Part shown: one piece after another, positions 13,001 through 24,510 of the stretch
Layout of the letters: every line of letters begins with the position of its first letter
Position numbering within the stretch: position 1 is the first letter of the stretch
Assembly (NCBI GenBank): GCA_015832175.1
Contig: WJXW01000017.1
Coordinates: forward strand, 1 to 64,000
Length of the DNA: 64,000 bases
Origin: Paraphaeosphaeria minitans
Lineage: Eukaryota; Ascomycota; Dothideomycetes; Pleosporales; Didymosphaeriaceae
Reading direction: 5' to 3'
Program-made: the position numbers and the translations under genes
Notes under the pieces: model-generated
Told to the model about the DNA's origin: nothing
The model's input: only the letters and a program-made list of their open reading frames with translations
Databases searched by the model: none

Positions 13001-13500
13001 TTATGTATTATTAACTAAGGTAATTCTAAGACTAACTTATGCTTAGATCCTAGTAAGATATCTAAGGTAAGTTCCTCTTTATATCCTTAGACTATTATTG
13101 TGGTAGTGACCTCCTAGTATATTTAAGGTGTCTTAGGCATTAGGGATCTATTCGTAATATAGATAATGTAGGGTACTTTTTTCTCTAATATTATAAGTTC
13201 TGCTTGTCTTACTATCTAATAAGATATAAAGTTCCTTTCTACTCCTAAGTCTATAAGAGCTTAAGCCTATATTCCTTTAAGCTATACTAGTAGCTTAATT
13301 AATACTGTGCTTACTATAGTATTTAATTTAATAAAGGCGTTTTCTTGTCTAAGTTTAGGCCTAAAAAAACATCTATTTATATAGGTTATAGTTAAGTTCT
13401 AGTGCCTAGTATGCGTTTCTAAGCATCTACTTCTATTATTATTCTTAAGTATATAGCTTGTGTAGATTGTCTTCTTCTTCTTCTTCCTGTAAGGATGTTC
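10050..13500 (-). pseudogene. Gypsy A pol with chromodomain, inactivated
   Basis: Former polyprotein on the - strand, limits approximate. From its 5' end it holds protease (A-L-I-D-L-G-V-E-R-N-F, ~13215-13262; the active-site D-S/T-G reads D-L-G), RT with Y-I-D-N-I-L-V-F-S (12193-12207 encodes YIDNI), RNase H (F-K-T-D-A-S start near 11760), integrase, and a chromodomain whose core reads K-W-K-G-Y-P-R-S-E-N-T followed by a stop where Trp is usual. The only open piece is 73 codons long, covering the RT core at 12076-12297. Chromodomains of this kind direct integration to H3K9-methylated chromatin, which fits the nested layout here. Confidence 0.82.
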
Positions 13501-14199
13501 TTCTATTTTTCCTCCTATAGTCTTTACTATTCCTGTGTACTAGTTAAATTAGTAGCTCTATTATTACTTCTTACATAGGGCAGTTTACAAAGCTGTCTAA
13601 ACGTTTAGCTATATAGTAGTATTCGCAGTCTTAGTTTAGACACGTATACTAGTACAGTTGTATATAGTCTCTATTAATAAGCATATTACAGCATTTATTA
13701 CCCTTTAGCGTGAGGTGAGGAAAGTATTTTACTTATTATTTATTCTAGAGGTGTTTGTTGTAAGCTGCAATAAGGTAGTTTATCTATATTTATCTACAGC
13801 GTAGTTTTCTTCTAGGTTATTTCTTATTCTCCTCTTTTTCCACCTTATATTATGTGTATATTAGTTCTTCGCAATGCGTCTATATACAGAATTAGTATAT
13901 AGGATTTTAGTGGTCTAGGTAGTACTTTAGTACATAGTCTAACTTCTTGTTTTTATAGGGTTGCATTCCTTTTAGTGCCTAGTAGGGTTCTATGTAGTCC
14001 TAAATATTTAGTTTATACTTAGGTGACATAGGGTTGTCTTCTTTCTACCTACTTTATAGGTGAGGAGTAGAAGATCTTAATATCTCTTCTACGTCTTCTG
14101 TGTTATAGTATACTTTAGAGTCGTCTTCTAGGTCTTTATATAATTATAAGTTAGGTAAATCTAATTACTTACTTCGCTCTAGTATAACGTATTAGTAAC

Positions 14200-15150
14200 T
14201 AAATAGCGTTGTAATAACTTCCTATTTCTTATTAGGTTCTTAGTCCTTAATAGTTAGTATATTTAACTTAGTTTAATAGACTTTGTTCTTTAATCTATAG
14301 TTTCTAGCTATGTGGCCTAGTTTGCTACATGTAAAGTATTTACAGGTCTTAGTTATTAATTATTAACTTCTATTAGAAACGCGTTTATTAGGCTACTTAG
14401 GGCCTATCCTTCCTCCTTTTCCTTTGCTTAAGTAGTTAAACTAGACATCTTCTATTAGTTTGTATCTCTAGTAGTTCCTTAGCTGTTACTTTTAGATAAT
14501 TCTAACAGGGTTTTTATAAACTATTTTTGCTAGTTGTCTAAAGCTTATTGCCCTAGGGTTTTAGTAGAGCTCTTATTACAGTGAAAACTACTCTCTATTA
14601 ATCCTAATAGTTTCTTTATACAGTTCCTTAAGGTTAGCAATTTATACACTACTATATAGGAGTTTCTTACGTAGTTTTTATTTAAGTCCTTATTTATATA
14701 TATCCTAAAGAGATTTATTATCCTAGTTAAGTTATACAGCGTATCTGTAAAACTTAGCTGTATACTTAGCTACTAATTATTTCTAAGTTATAGTCTTAAT
14801 CTTTACTTTTGTAATAGAGTCCTTATTAGCGATCCTAAAAAGTTATTTAAGGTATTTCTTAAAGTTATTGTAATCCTTAATAATATTAACTATATTAGCG
14901 TGCTTATTTGCGTAATTATCGTTATTATTGTCGTGGTCTATTCCTAGGTACTTTTTAAGGTAGGGATAAATCTATAATCCTGTATCTCCTTACATATATA
15001 TTACTGCGAAGATAACCTTCTTTTTATCTTTAAAGGGTTTGTTTAAGTTAAAGAAGTAGAGGTCTAACTAGAGAATCTAGACGTTAGTTTAAGATTGTTT
15101 GCTAAAGTAGAGATTAGGTTTATACGCCTTACTACTATTTTTTATAGGAG
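14200..15150 (-). pseudogene. Gypsy A gag remnant with zinc knuckle
   Basis: The - strand translation upstream of pol keeps a recognisable knuckle, Y-F-T-C-S-K-L-G-H-I-A-R-N-Y (about 14299-14339). The first and last Cys of the CX2CX4HX4C pattern have become Tyr through G-to-A change. The remaining gag frame toward 15150 is Lys/Asn-rich and interrupted by many TAG/TAA codons. Start codon not determined. Confidence 0.7.
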
Positions 15151-15222
15151 TAATCTTAGCGGCACCTAAAACTATAGAAAAGGTAGGAGTTTATAAAGTA
15201 CTTATGTTAAAGGTGTTTAAGA

Positions 15223-15678
15223 TATTAAATCTAAGAGGGTAGCTAGTCCTAAAGGGTTAAAGTTAGTTCTTAGGCAGAAGTACTTATAGAAGGTAGGAGG
15301 TCTTATTAATACAATAGTATCTTATAAAGTGTAATAAGTTAATAATTTAGTCTACTAGAATCTAAATAATAGATTAATAAATAGATTAAATATAAGTATA
15401 AGAAGCTTATTCTCGCGTTCCTATATACTAAGTAGTCCCACACTTCCTAGAGTCCTATATGTCCTAGAGTCCTATACGTCCTAGAGTCCCATATGTCCTA
15501 GAGTCCTGTGCGGGCAAGTCCCACGCGTCCTAGAGTTCCTATACAGGCGAGGCCCGTGCGGTCCTTAGGACCCCTAGGACCTATAACTTGTTATCTAACT
15601 GCTTAGTCAGCTAACTCCAGCGGACTAGTAGTCTAATAAGCTCGCGCCCTATTGCCTACGCGTAGCCAGATTCTAACA
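15223..15678 (-). repeat. 5' LTR of gypsy A (type-1 U3)
   Basis: 456 bp, the same length as 8961-9416. It starts TATTAAATCT (RIP form of TGTTAAATCT) and ends TTCTAACA. It is followed by TTTAG, the right target duplication at 15679-15683. Confidence 0.85.
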
Positions 15679-15683
15679 TTTAG
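15679..15683. repeat. Target site duplication (right) of gypsy A
   Basis: TTTAG, identical to 8956-8960. Confidence 0.85.
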
Positions 15684-16013
15684 TAGCTTACCTTCTAAAT
15701 AGGAAACGCTATATTTACCGCTAAAATAGAGCTTACTTTTTCTACCCTTATTCTAGTTATAAGTGTAGCAATAGTTAATTAGAGAAGAAGGAGGAAAATA
15801 AGAGGAGGTAGTAGTATACTAGATGCCTATATTAATGTTAGTATTATAGTCTCTACGCTTTAATAGAGCCTTCCTAGTGCCTAAGCTAAAGAACTTAGTA
15901 ATAGTCTCTACTTAAGTATTACTAATATTAAAGTGCTTAATAGTAAGGTCTGAATACCTATTATTCTTATAGACGCTAGTAGTGGAGAAAGTAGGACCTA
16001 GGGTAATACCTTA
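15684..16013 (+). repeat. Inverted repeat arm X, second part
   Basis: Continuation of arm X after gypsy A. It matches the reverse complement of about 17533-17863; for instance 15687 pairs with 17860. Similarity ends near 16013, where the two arms diverge into unrelated sequence. Confidence 0.8.
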
Positions 16014-16630
16014 TATGCCTAGGCTATAGATAAAGCAAGCTAGTTATATAGAAAATTATAGTTTACACGCTAATTAGCCTTTACCCTTACTAGGAAAGTT
16101 AGTAATAGGAAGTAAAAGGTTTTTAAGATAATATACGCTACTTAAAAATATACTTTCTAGTAGACTTAAATAGGTATATAAAGGGGTCCGCCTTTATGTC
16201 GCTAGTAGGGCTACACTACTTTAGGTTATTACTACCCTTTCTACTACTAGCACTAGAAGCAGCTATTCCACCTAGAATATAGTTAACTATAGCTATAACC
16301 ATACTAAAGTTATTAAATAGGTATTAGAAAGACTAAAAGAGAAGGAGGAGAGTAGAAAAGAGAGGAAGAAGTATAGAGATAACGGTTGAAAGAAAGATAG
16401 AGTAAAAGAAATCCTAGGGTTATTTACTCTAAGAATTAAGTGTAGGCTACTTAAATAGATTAGTAAAAGCGTTTATAAGAGAATATTACTATAATATTAT
16501 TATTTAATATACTAAGAGGCCTATAAACAGTTTAAATTATAGAAACATAAGTAGTAAAAAAGCGATAGGCTAGTAGTTAGAATAATTAGGCACAGTTAGT
16601 TAGCTAGAGGCTAAGGTAAAATTATAGGCC
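16014..16630. repeat. Degraded spacer with first copy of a ~105-bp direct repeat
   Basis: AT-rich spacer between the inverted arms, without a reading frame. Its end (about 16527-16629) is repeated in direct orientation at about 17113-17217, on the other side of the solo LTR. Both copies share the core GGCGATAGG / GCGATAGGC and a TAATTAGG motif. The solo LTR at 16636 is inserted between these two copies. Confidence 0.6.
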
Positions 16631-16635
16631 TAGAA
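16631..16635. repeat. Target site duplication (left) of J-family solo LTR
   Basis: TAGAA, repeated exactly at 17061-17065, directly flanking the 425-bp LTR. Confidence 0.75.
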
Positions 16636-16702
16636 TATAAGCAATAGGTAACCTTTAAAGGTTCCTAGAGTTACCTTTTCTATATTCTAGAACTTTTTAT
16701 AA

Positions 16703-16785
16703 TGACGTCATCATGACGTTATAGCCCCATGGATACTAGGTAACGTTATAGGTGACGTTATAAGGTGACGTCATAGGTAACGTTA
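16703..16785 (+). promoter_or_regulatory. CRE-like octamer array in J-family LTR
   Basis: Perfect palindromic TGACGTCA at 16703-16710 and 16766-16773. TGACGTTA occurs at 16714-16721 and 16753-16760, and TAACGTTA at 16741-16748 and 16778-16785. Six related octamers within 83 bp, about 75 bp upstream of a TATA box, look like an array for ATF/CREB-type bZIP factors. The TAACGTTA forms could be RIP-altered versions. Binding is inferred from the motif only. Confidence 0.65.
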
Positions 16786-16847
16786 TAGGTAACTTTATAG
16801 ATAGTAGAGAATTACTAAGTAGAATACTCTAGAATCTCTACTGTATG

Positions 16848-16854
16848 TATATAA
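16848..16854 (+). promoter_or_regulatory. TATA box of J-family LTR
   Basis: TATATAA followed by GGAGAG, downstream of the CRE-like array. It is conserved as TATATAAG in the second copy near 57212. Position and spacing fit an LTR promoter. Confidence 0.6.
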
Positions 16855-17060
16855 GGAGAGTTACCTTCTACGTGTACTCTCTATCCTAGATAGCAATTCT
16901 AAGCCTATACCTAAGGTTTTATTGCTCTATTTAACTACGTTCGATCTACCCTCTATTACTCTAGTCTCTACTATTCTAGGTAACTAGTACTAGGGGAGAG
17001 AAGGTACTAGAAGGTCTAGAAGGTTACCCTTTATCCTCTAGCCTATACCTCCTCTTTACA

Positions 17061-17532
17061 TAGAATTAGACTAACGCTGCGTTACTGCCTAATATATAAA
17101 GAAGTTAACAAATAACTTTAATTATAGGGACATAAGCAGTAGATAGGCGATAGGTTAGTAGGTAGGATAATTAGGTAAGAGTGGCTAGCTAAGGATTAAG
17201 GAAATTATAGGTCTAGGAGGTAACTACTAATAAGGTGTTAAAAGGATAGTAAGGTAGTAGGCTTAAGGAACTAAGCCTAAAAGAGAGGGAAGAAAATGTA
17301 GTTTAAAGGTTAGCCTACAATAGAGATTTAGAGAAACATAGGGCTAATTAGCTGTTATTTAAGATAGCTAATTAGGGAATAGAAAAAAAAGGACGCTAAC
17401 TAGGCAAGACACAAAGAGACCTAATAGACAATTAGAGTAGTTGGATTTGTATAATAGAACTTAGATAGGATAACTTAACTTATTCTTTTATATTCCTCAC
17501 TTAAGGCAAACGCACCTACAACACAATAATAT
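17061..17532. repeat. Degraded spacer with second copy of the ~105-bp direct repeat
   Basis: Begins with the right TAGAA target duplication (17061-17065). About 17113-17217 is the second direct copy of the repeat seen at 16527-16629. The rest, to the start of arm X', shows no recognisable coding or structural signal. Confidence 0.55.
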
Positions 17533-18212
17533 ATAGGGTGTTACCTTAGGTCCTATTCTTCGCACTACTAGCGTCTATAAGAATAATAGCTATTTAGACC
17601 TTACTGTTTTGCACTTTAATATTAGTAATACTAAAGTAGAGAGTATTACTAAGTGCTTTACCTTAGGCACTAGAGAGGCCCTATTAATGTGCAGATACTA
17701 TAATACTAACATTAATATAGATATTTAGTATACTACTATTTCCTTTTACTTTCCTCCTTCTTCTCTAATTAACTACTACTACACCTACTATTAAAATAAA
17801 AATAAAAGGAGTAAGTTCTATTTTAGTAGTAAATATAGCGTTTCCTATCTAAAAGGTAAGCTACTAAACTAGAGAGAGTGTAATAAGTGCTAGATAAATA
17901 GTAATTATACTTTTTACTATTTTTATTATAAGTTATAGCTCTAATTTCCTATTACTTAAGCTAATATCTCTTTTTTTTTAGGTAAGCTAGATAACCCTAG
18001 CACTAGTTCTTCTCTAAATAATATTATTTTAGCTACTAATATTCTTTTTATTAATATAATCCACTTTTAGGTTTTATCTAGTTCTACTTCTAAGGCTATT
18101 TCTACCTTTAATAGTCGTATTCTTAGGGAGCGTATAGTACCCTAATATACTATTACTATAAAATGTAGTTCTCTTTTCTTAGTAGCCCTTTATAATTATT
18201 CCTAAGAGTCTT
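17533..18212 (-). repeat. Inverted repeat arm X' (about 680 bp)
   Basis: Reverse complement of 8612-8960 joined to 15684-16013. It is uninterrupted itself but cut at 18212 by the LTR of gypsy B. A T-run ending in TTTTTAGG lies near 17970-17981. On this strand a partly open frame around 17580-17860 reads as a possible old transposon protein with no family recognised. Confidence 0.8.
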
Positions 18213-18676
18213 TGTTAAATCTAAGAGGGTAGCTAGTCCTAAAGGGTTAAGGTTAGTTCTTAGACAATAGTACTTACAGAAGGTAGAAGGTTTTATTAAT
18301 ACAATAGTATCTTATAAAGTGTAATAAGTTAATAATTTAGTCTACTAGAATCTAAATAATAGATTAATAAATAGATTAAATATAAGTATAAGAAGCTTAT
18401 TCTTATGTTCTTATATACAGGGTAATCCCACACGTCCTAGAGTCCTATATGTCCTAGAGTCCCATACGTCCTAGAGTTCCATATGTCCTAGAGCCCTGTG
18501 CGGGCGAGTTCTACGCGTCCTAGAGTTTCTATATAGGTAAGGCCTATGCGGTCTTTAGGACCTTTAGGACCTATAACCTATTATCTAACTACTTAGTTAG
18601 CTAACTCTAGCAGAGTAGTAGTCTAGAAGTATAATAAGCTTATGCCTTACTACTTACGCGTAGCTAGATCCTAATA
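18213..18676 (-). repeat. 3' LTR of gypsy B (type-1 U3)
   Basis: 464 bp, starting TGTTAAATCT and ending CCTAATA. It resembles the LTRs of gypsy A over its whole length, including the 17-bp tandem repeats, with about 8 extra bases near 18615-18630. A purine-rich tract like that of A follows at 18677. Confidence 0.8.
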
Positions 18677-21600
18677 TTATTCTCCCCCTCTAAGCTTAAT
18701 ATCTTTATAAGTTAATAATCTATAAAGTTATTATCTTGCTCTGTTTAATATTACTATAGTTAAGCTAATTATCTTACAAAAGACTATGTTTTTATAATAG
18801 TTACTTATTTATACTGCGTTAAAAAGAAATATACTTATTATCTTTCTTTTTTACACTCTTAGTGTACTAACTACGTTAGATAGGGAAACTAGAAGTGCGA
18901 GCCTAAGGAGATTCCTTTACTAGATTATTTAAAAATAGATACTAAAATAGAGAGGTTAGAAAAGTTAGAGGCTAAAGAGGAGGTAAAGCTCTATGTTAAA
19001 GAAGAGCTACTTAAGGCAGCTCTCCTTTACGCCTATTAGGCGCGAGAGAAGATAGCGCGCTTATATAATTAGTAAAAGAAATTATATTAGAAAGAATAAG
19101 AATTATTTAATTATAGTATAAGTACTATAGACAAGTCAGAAGCGCTTAAGGCGTAAGAGGAGTTAGTATAGGCTACTCCGTTAATAAATCCTAACGCGCT
19201 GTTAGGCGCTAAGGTAATTAACTAGTCTATTTTGTGGGCTAGCCCTTATGCTAGTAGTAATTCCTAGGTGCGTTCTAGTTATCTTCCTATAATTTCTGGC
19301 GTTTAATTATAGAAGTTGTTTATCTGTTGTTAATAGTTAGATAGGTTTTCTTTAGGTTCCTATATATTTTTACTAGATAAATACCCTTTCTATTTAATAA
19401 GGTATTCTTTAGTATCTGTGTACGTATTACGTACTTATAGGATTTATTCTACTTTAAATTTAGTTTCTTCCTAAGCTTAGTGACAAAAGGTGGTTTTAAT
19501 TGGCGTTTCTGGGTCTACTAGTTCTAGTAGTAATATGTGGAATACTAGGTGTATCTTTGCATCTAGCGGTAGTTCTAACTTATAGTTTACTAGTAATACT
19601 TGCTTAGAAATATAAATGGTCTAATCTTAATATAATCTAGTTTCTTGTGTTTTTTCTTGTAAGTTTAAAGGTTCTTTATAAGCAGATATACTTTATCCCC
19701 CTTCTTTAGCTAAGGTGCTATTTTTTGTTTTTAGTTTTAGTATAAAATTAATTGCTGCTAAGCTTTCTTAAGATTTTCTTAGAGTTATTAGTGTATTTTC
19801 TTCATATTTTCTACTATATCTATAGCTTCTTTTGCTTTAATTATTGTAGGAAATTGTTAGTTAAAGAGATGTGGGTGTCTTCTGTGGTTTATATAGAACA
19901 GTGTATGTCCTAATACTACTAATACTTTATTATTATAGGCCAACTGTGCTATAGGTAGTAATAAAATCTAGTTATTCTTCTAACTATTATAGTAGATGCG
20001 TAGGTACGTTTCTATAGTTTGGTTCGTACGTTCTATTTGTCTGTCTGTTTGTAGATAGTAAGCTGTTAATAGTTTTTATTTTGTTCTAAGTAGTGCTATA
20101 AGCGTTGTTTAATAATTTAATGTAAAGAGCTTATCTCTATTGCTAATAATTATTTTTAGGATTCTGTGGTGTCTAATTAGTTAGTCTAAAATAAGAAAAG
20201 CGAGTTCCTTTGCTATTATTCTTTTAAGGCATAGAATGAGCTTAATATACTTAGTTAGTTAGCAGACTATTACTAGTATGCTGTTGTATTTAATTCCTGT
20301 TATTAAATCCTTAGAGTTTAGAATTCCTGTAACAAAATCTATAGCGATATCTTCCTATAGTGCTGTTAGTATTCTAATTACTTATATCTCTTTATATTTA
20401 AGATGTGTGCTGTGTTTATTTTTCTAGTATTCTACACATTTATAGATGTAAGTTGTTACAGCTTCCTTAATTTCTTTAAAGGTGTAATTCCTTTAGATAA
20501 GTTCTATTGTTTTTGTGATGCCTAGGTGTCTGTATATAGGGTTATCGTGGTATTGTTAGATAATCTTAGTCTATAGATATTCTAGAACTTCTTAGTTAAT
20601 TACTAAAAGTTAATTTAGTTCTACTATTAGTTCTAGAGATCTATCTTTGGCTTTGCAAAAGATTACAGAGAAGGTTTTTACCTTTTCTCCTACTAGATTA
20701 CTTTATTAACTAAGAGCGTCTGCTCTGCCATTTTCTTTCCTAGCTATATAGATAATTTTAAACTTATACTGCCTTGTAGTTTATAACTATCTTTATTATT
20801 ATAGCGTAAGTTCTTTTATTATTGTGAACCTTAGAAGGTTCTTATAATTTATATAGATTTCTAGCGTTAAGCAACTAAGCGCGTAAATCCTCTAGTGCTT
20901 TAAGGCTTTAATAATAGCGTAGAGTTCTTTATTATATACGTTGTATCGTGTTTTAGCGTTATTAAATTTGTATAAGTAATAGGCAATTAGGTGCCATTTA
21001 CTATTATATTCTTATTTAGCGTAGGCGCCTAGCGTAAGATTGCTAGCGTCTGTTTTAAAGCGCAGTAGTTTATCGCTTTTAAAATAAATAAGGATAGGTT
21101 CTATAATACATACTATTTTAAGGAGTTAGAATAATATTCTATACTTATTTATTTATTTAAAGGGTACATCCTTCTTTGTAAGATTTATTAAGGGTATTGT
21201 AACCTTTACGTAATCTTGGATAAATTGTTAATTAAATCTATAGAATCCTAAGAATTCTTAGATGTTCTTAGCTATTTTTAGTATTAGCCAGTTCTTAATG
21301 CATTTAACTTTACTTAGTGCTATCTTAATTCCTTCTATAGTAATAATATGTCCTAGGAATTCAAGTTATTTAACGTTAAACTTACATTTCTTAAGTTTAA
21401 TGCGAAGGCATGCTTTGTCTAGTGCTTCTAGTACTATCTATATATACTTAGTGTAGTCCGATTTGTTTTTGGAAAAGATAAGGATATTGTCCATATACGC
21501 AATAACAAATATGTCTAGATATTTATAGAGTACGTTATTAATAAGTGCTATAAAAGCTGCTAGTGTATTTATAAGTCTAAATAGCATAACTTTATACTTA

Positions 21601-24510
21601 AATAGTCTATAGCGTAATTAAAACGCTGTTTTCTATTCTTTACCTTTTTTAATTTATATAAGGTAGTAACTGTCTCTTAGATCTATTATTATGAATATTT
21701 TAGCTTAAGATAGTTAATCTCGTAGCTCTATAATATTTAGTAGTAGATATTAGTTCTTTATTATTATATTATTAAGTTGTTAGTAGTTAACGCATAGTCT
21801 GTCAAATCCATCTTTTTTCTTAATAAACATAAAAGGGCTTACTGCTAGTGACTTTAATAGTTATATATATCCTTTCTTAAAGTTTATCTTAATAAAATTA
21901 CGTTCTTTAAGGAGTTCTTCTCCTATCTTGCTATATAGTAGTCTAAAGGGTAGCGTTTTCCCTTCTTCTAGGTCTATCGTAAGATCCTAGGGTTAATATT
22001 TAGGTAGGTTTGCTTTTCCTTTCTTTTCTATAAACATATATATCTATTTTCTGTACTCTCTTAGTAAGGTAAGAGGTGTGCTATTGTCCTCTTTCTTGTG
22101 TTTCTTAATCTAGTGGTTCCTGCCAGCGTCTACTAAGGTGTATTTCTATTTTTTAACTATCTGTCGCGGTATTATATTGTTAATAACTCCCTTATCTACT
22201 ATTATTTTTAGTTAATGCGTAGGCTTTACTTATAATATATAATTATAGCGTTTAAATAATATTTTCTTCGTACCCTAGTTAATCTGTAGGTTATATATTA
22301 TTAACTAAGGTAATCCTAAGACTAACTTATGCTTAGATCCTAGTAAGATATTTAAAGTAAGTTCCTCTCTATATTCTTAGACTATTATCGTAGTAGTGAC
22401 CTCCTAGTATATTTAAGGTGTCTTAGGCATTAGGGATCTATTTGTAATATAGACAATGTAGGGTACTTCTTTCTCTAATATTATAAGTTCCACTTATCTT
22501 ACTATCTAATAAGATATAAAGTTCCTTCCTACTCTTAAGTCTATAAGAGCTTAAGCCTATATTCCTTTAAGCTATACTAGTAGCTTAATTAATACTGTGC
22601 TTACTATAGCATTTAATTTAATAAAGGCGTTTTCTTGTCTAAGTTTAGGCCTAAAAAAGATATCTGTTTATATAGGTCGTAGTTAAGTTCTAGTGCCTAG
22701 TATGCGTTTCTAAGTATTCACTTCTATTGTTATTCTTAAGTACGTGGCTTATGTAGATTGTCTTTTTCTTCTTTCTATAAGGATATTCTACTGTTTCTCC
22801 TCCTACGGTCTTTACTATTCCTATGTACTAGTTAAATTAGTAGTTCTATTATTACTTTCTACGTAGGGCAGTTTACAAAGCTGTCTAAGTGTTTAGCTAT
22901 ATAGTAGTATTTATAGTCTTAGTTTAGATATATGTACTAGTACAGTTATATGTAGTCTCTATTAATAAGCATGTTATAGTATTTATTACCCTTTAGCGTA
23001 AGGTAAGGAAAGTATTTTACTTATTATTTATCCTAGAGGTGTTTGTCGCAAGCTGTAATAGGGTAGTCTATCTATATCTATCTGCAGCGCAGTTTCTTTT
23101 TAGGTTATTTCTTATTCTTTTTTTTCTCTATTTTGTGTTGTGTGTATATTAGTTCTTCGCAATGCGTCTATATACAGAATTAGTATATAGGATTTTAGTA
23201 GTCTAGATAGTACTTTAGTACGTAGTCTAACTTCTTATTTTTATAGGGTTACATTCCTTTTAGTGCCTAGTGGGGTTCTATATAGTCCTAAATATTTAGT
23301 TTGTACTTAGGTAATATAGGGTTACCTTCTTCCTACCTACTTTATAGGTAAGAAGTAGAAGATCTTAGTATCTCTTCTATGTCTTTTACGTTGTGGTATA
23401 CGTTAGAGTTATCTTCTAGATCTTTGTATAGTTATAAGTTAGGTAAATCTAATTACTTACTTTATTCTAGCGTAACGCGTTAGTAACTAAATATCGTTGT
23501 AACAACTTCCTATTTCTTATTAGGTTCTTAGTCCTTAATAGTTAGTACATTTAACTTAGTTTAATAGACTTTATTCTTTAATCTATAGTTCCTAGCTATA
23601 TAGCCTAGTTTACTACATATAAAGCATTTATAGGTCTTAGTTATTCGTTATTAACTTCTATTAGAGACGCGTTTATTAGGCTGCTTAGGGCCTATCCTTC
23701 CTCTTTTTTCTTTGCCTATATAGTTAAACTAGACATCTTTTATTAGTTTATATCTCTAGTAGTTCCTTAGCTGTTACTTTTAGACAATTCTAATAGGGTT
23801 CTTGTAAACTATTTTTACTAGTTATCTAAAGCTTATTACCTTAGGGTTTTAGTAGAGCTCCTATTGCAGTGAAAACTATTCTTTATTAATCCTAATAGTT
23901 TCTTTATATAGTTTTTTAAGGTTAGTAATTTATGCACTACTACGCAGGAGTTACTTACGTAGTTTCTATTTAAGTCTTTATTTATATATATCCTAAAGAG
24001 ATTTATTGTCCTAGTTAAGTTACATAGTGTATCTGTAAAACTTAGCTATATACTTAGCTGCTAATTATTTCTAAGTTATAGTCTAAATCTTTACTTTTGT
24101 AATAGAGTCCTTATTAGTAATTCTAAAGAGTTATTTAAGGCATTTCTTAAAGTTATTATAATCCTTAATAATATTAACTACATTAGCGTGCTTATTTGCG
24201 TAATCGTCGTTATTATTATTGTAGTCTATTTCTAAGTACTTCTTAAAGTAGGAATAGATCTATAATCCTACATCTCTTCGCATATATATTACTGCGAAGA
24301 TAACCTTCTTCTTATTTTTAAAGGGTTTGTCTAAGTTAAAGAAGTAGAGGTCTAACTAAAGAATTTAGACGTTAGTTTAAGATTATTTACTAAAGTAGAG
24401 ATTAGGTTTATACGCCTTACTACTATCCTTTATAGGAGTAATCTTAGTAGCACCTAAAGCTATAGAAAAGGTAGGAGTTTATAAAGTACTTATGTTAAAA
24501 GTGTTTAAGA

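Larger units (their letters stand above)
8961..15678 (-). mobile_element. Gypsy A: complete, RIP-inactivated Ty3/gypsy chromovirus
   Basis: A 6,718-bp element with two 456-bp LTRs (8961-9416 and 15223-15678) and perfect TTTAG duplications. Coding strand is -: gag with zinc knuckle (~14300-14345), protease box A-L-I-D-L-G (~13215-13262), RT (~12000-12700, box Y-I-D-N-I at 12193-12207), RNase H (~11480-11800), integrase (~10350-11330) and a C-terminal chromodomain (~10050-10165). This order and the chromodomain define a Ty3/gypsy chromovirus. A purine-rich tract lies against the 3' LTR. In-frame TAA/TAG codons are frequent and the second RT Asp is Asn, so the element is dead. Confidence 0.88.
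16636..17060 (+). mobile_element. Solo LTR of copia family J
   Basis: 425 bp between perfect TAGAA duplications. It starts TATAAGC (RIP form of TG...) and ends CTCTTTACA. No internal element sequence remains, so the element was lost by LTR-LTR recombination. A related copy lies at 57032-57404, and the reverse complement of its 3' part lies at 45579-45739, where it is followed by a primer site and copia gag. That assigns the LTR to family J. It keeps a clear promoter layout: CRE-like octamers, a TATA box, then a transcribed half. Confidence 0.8.
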
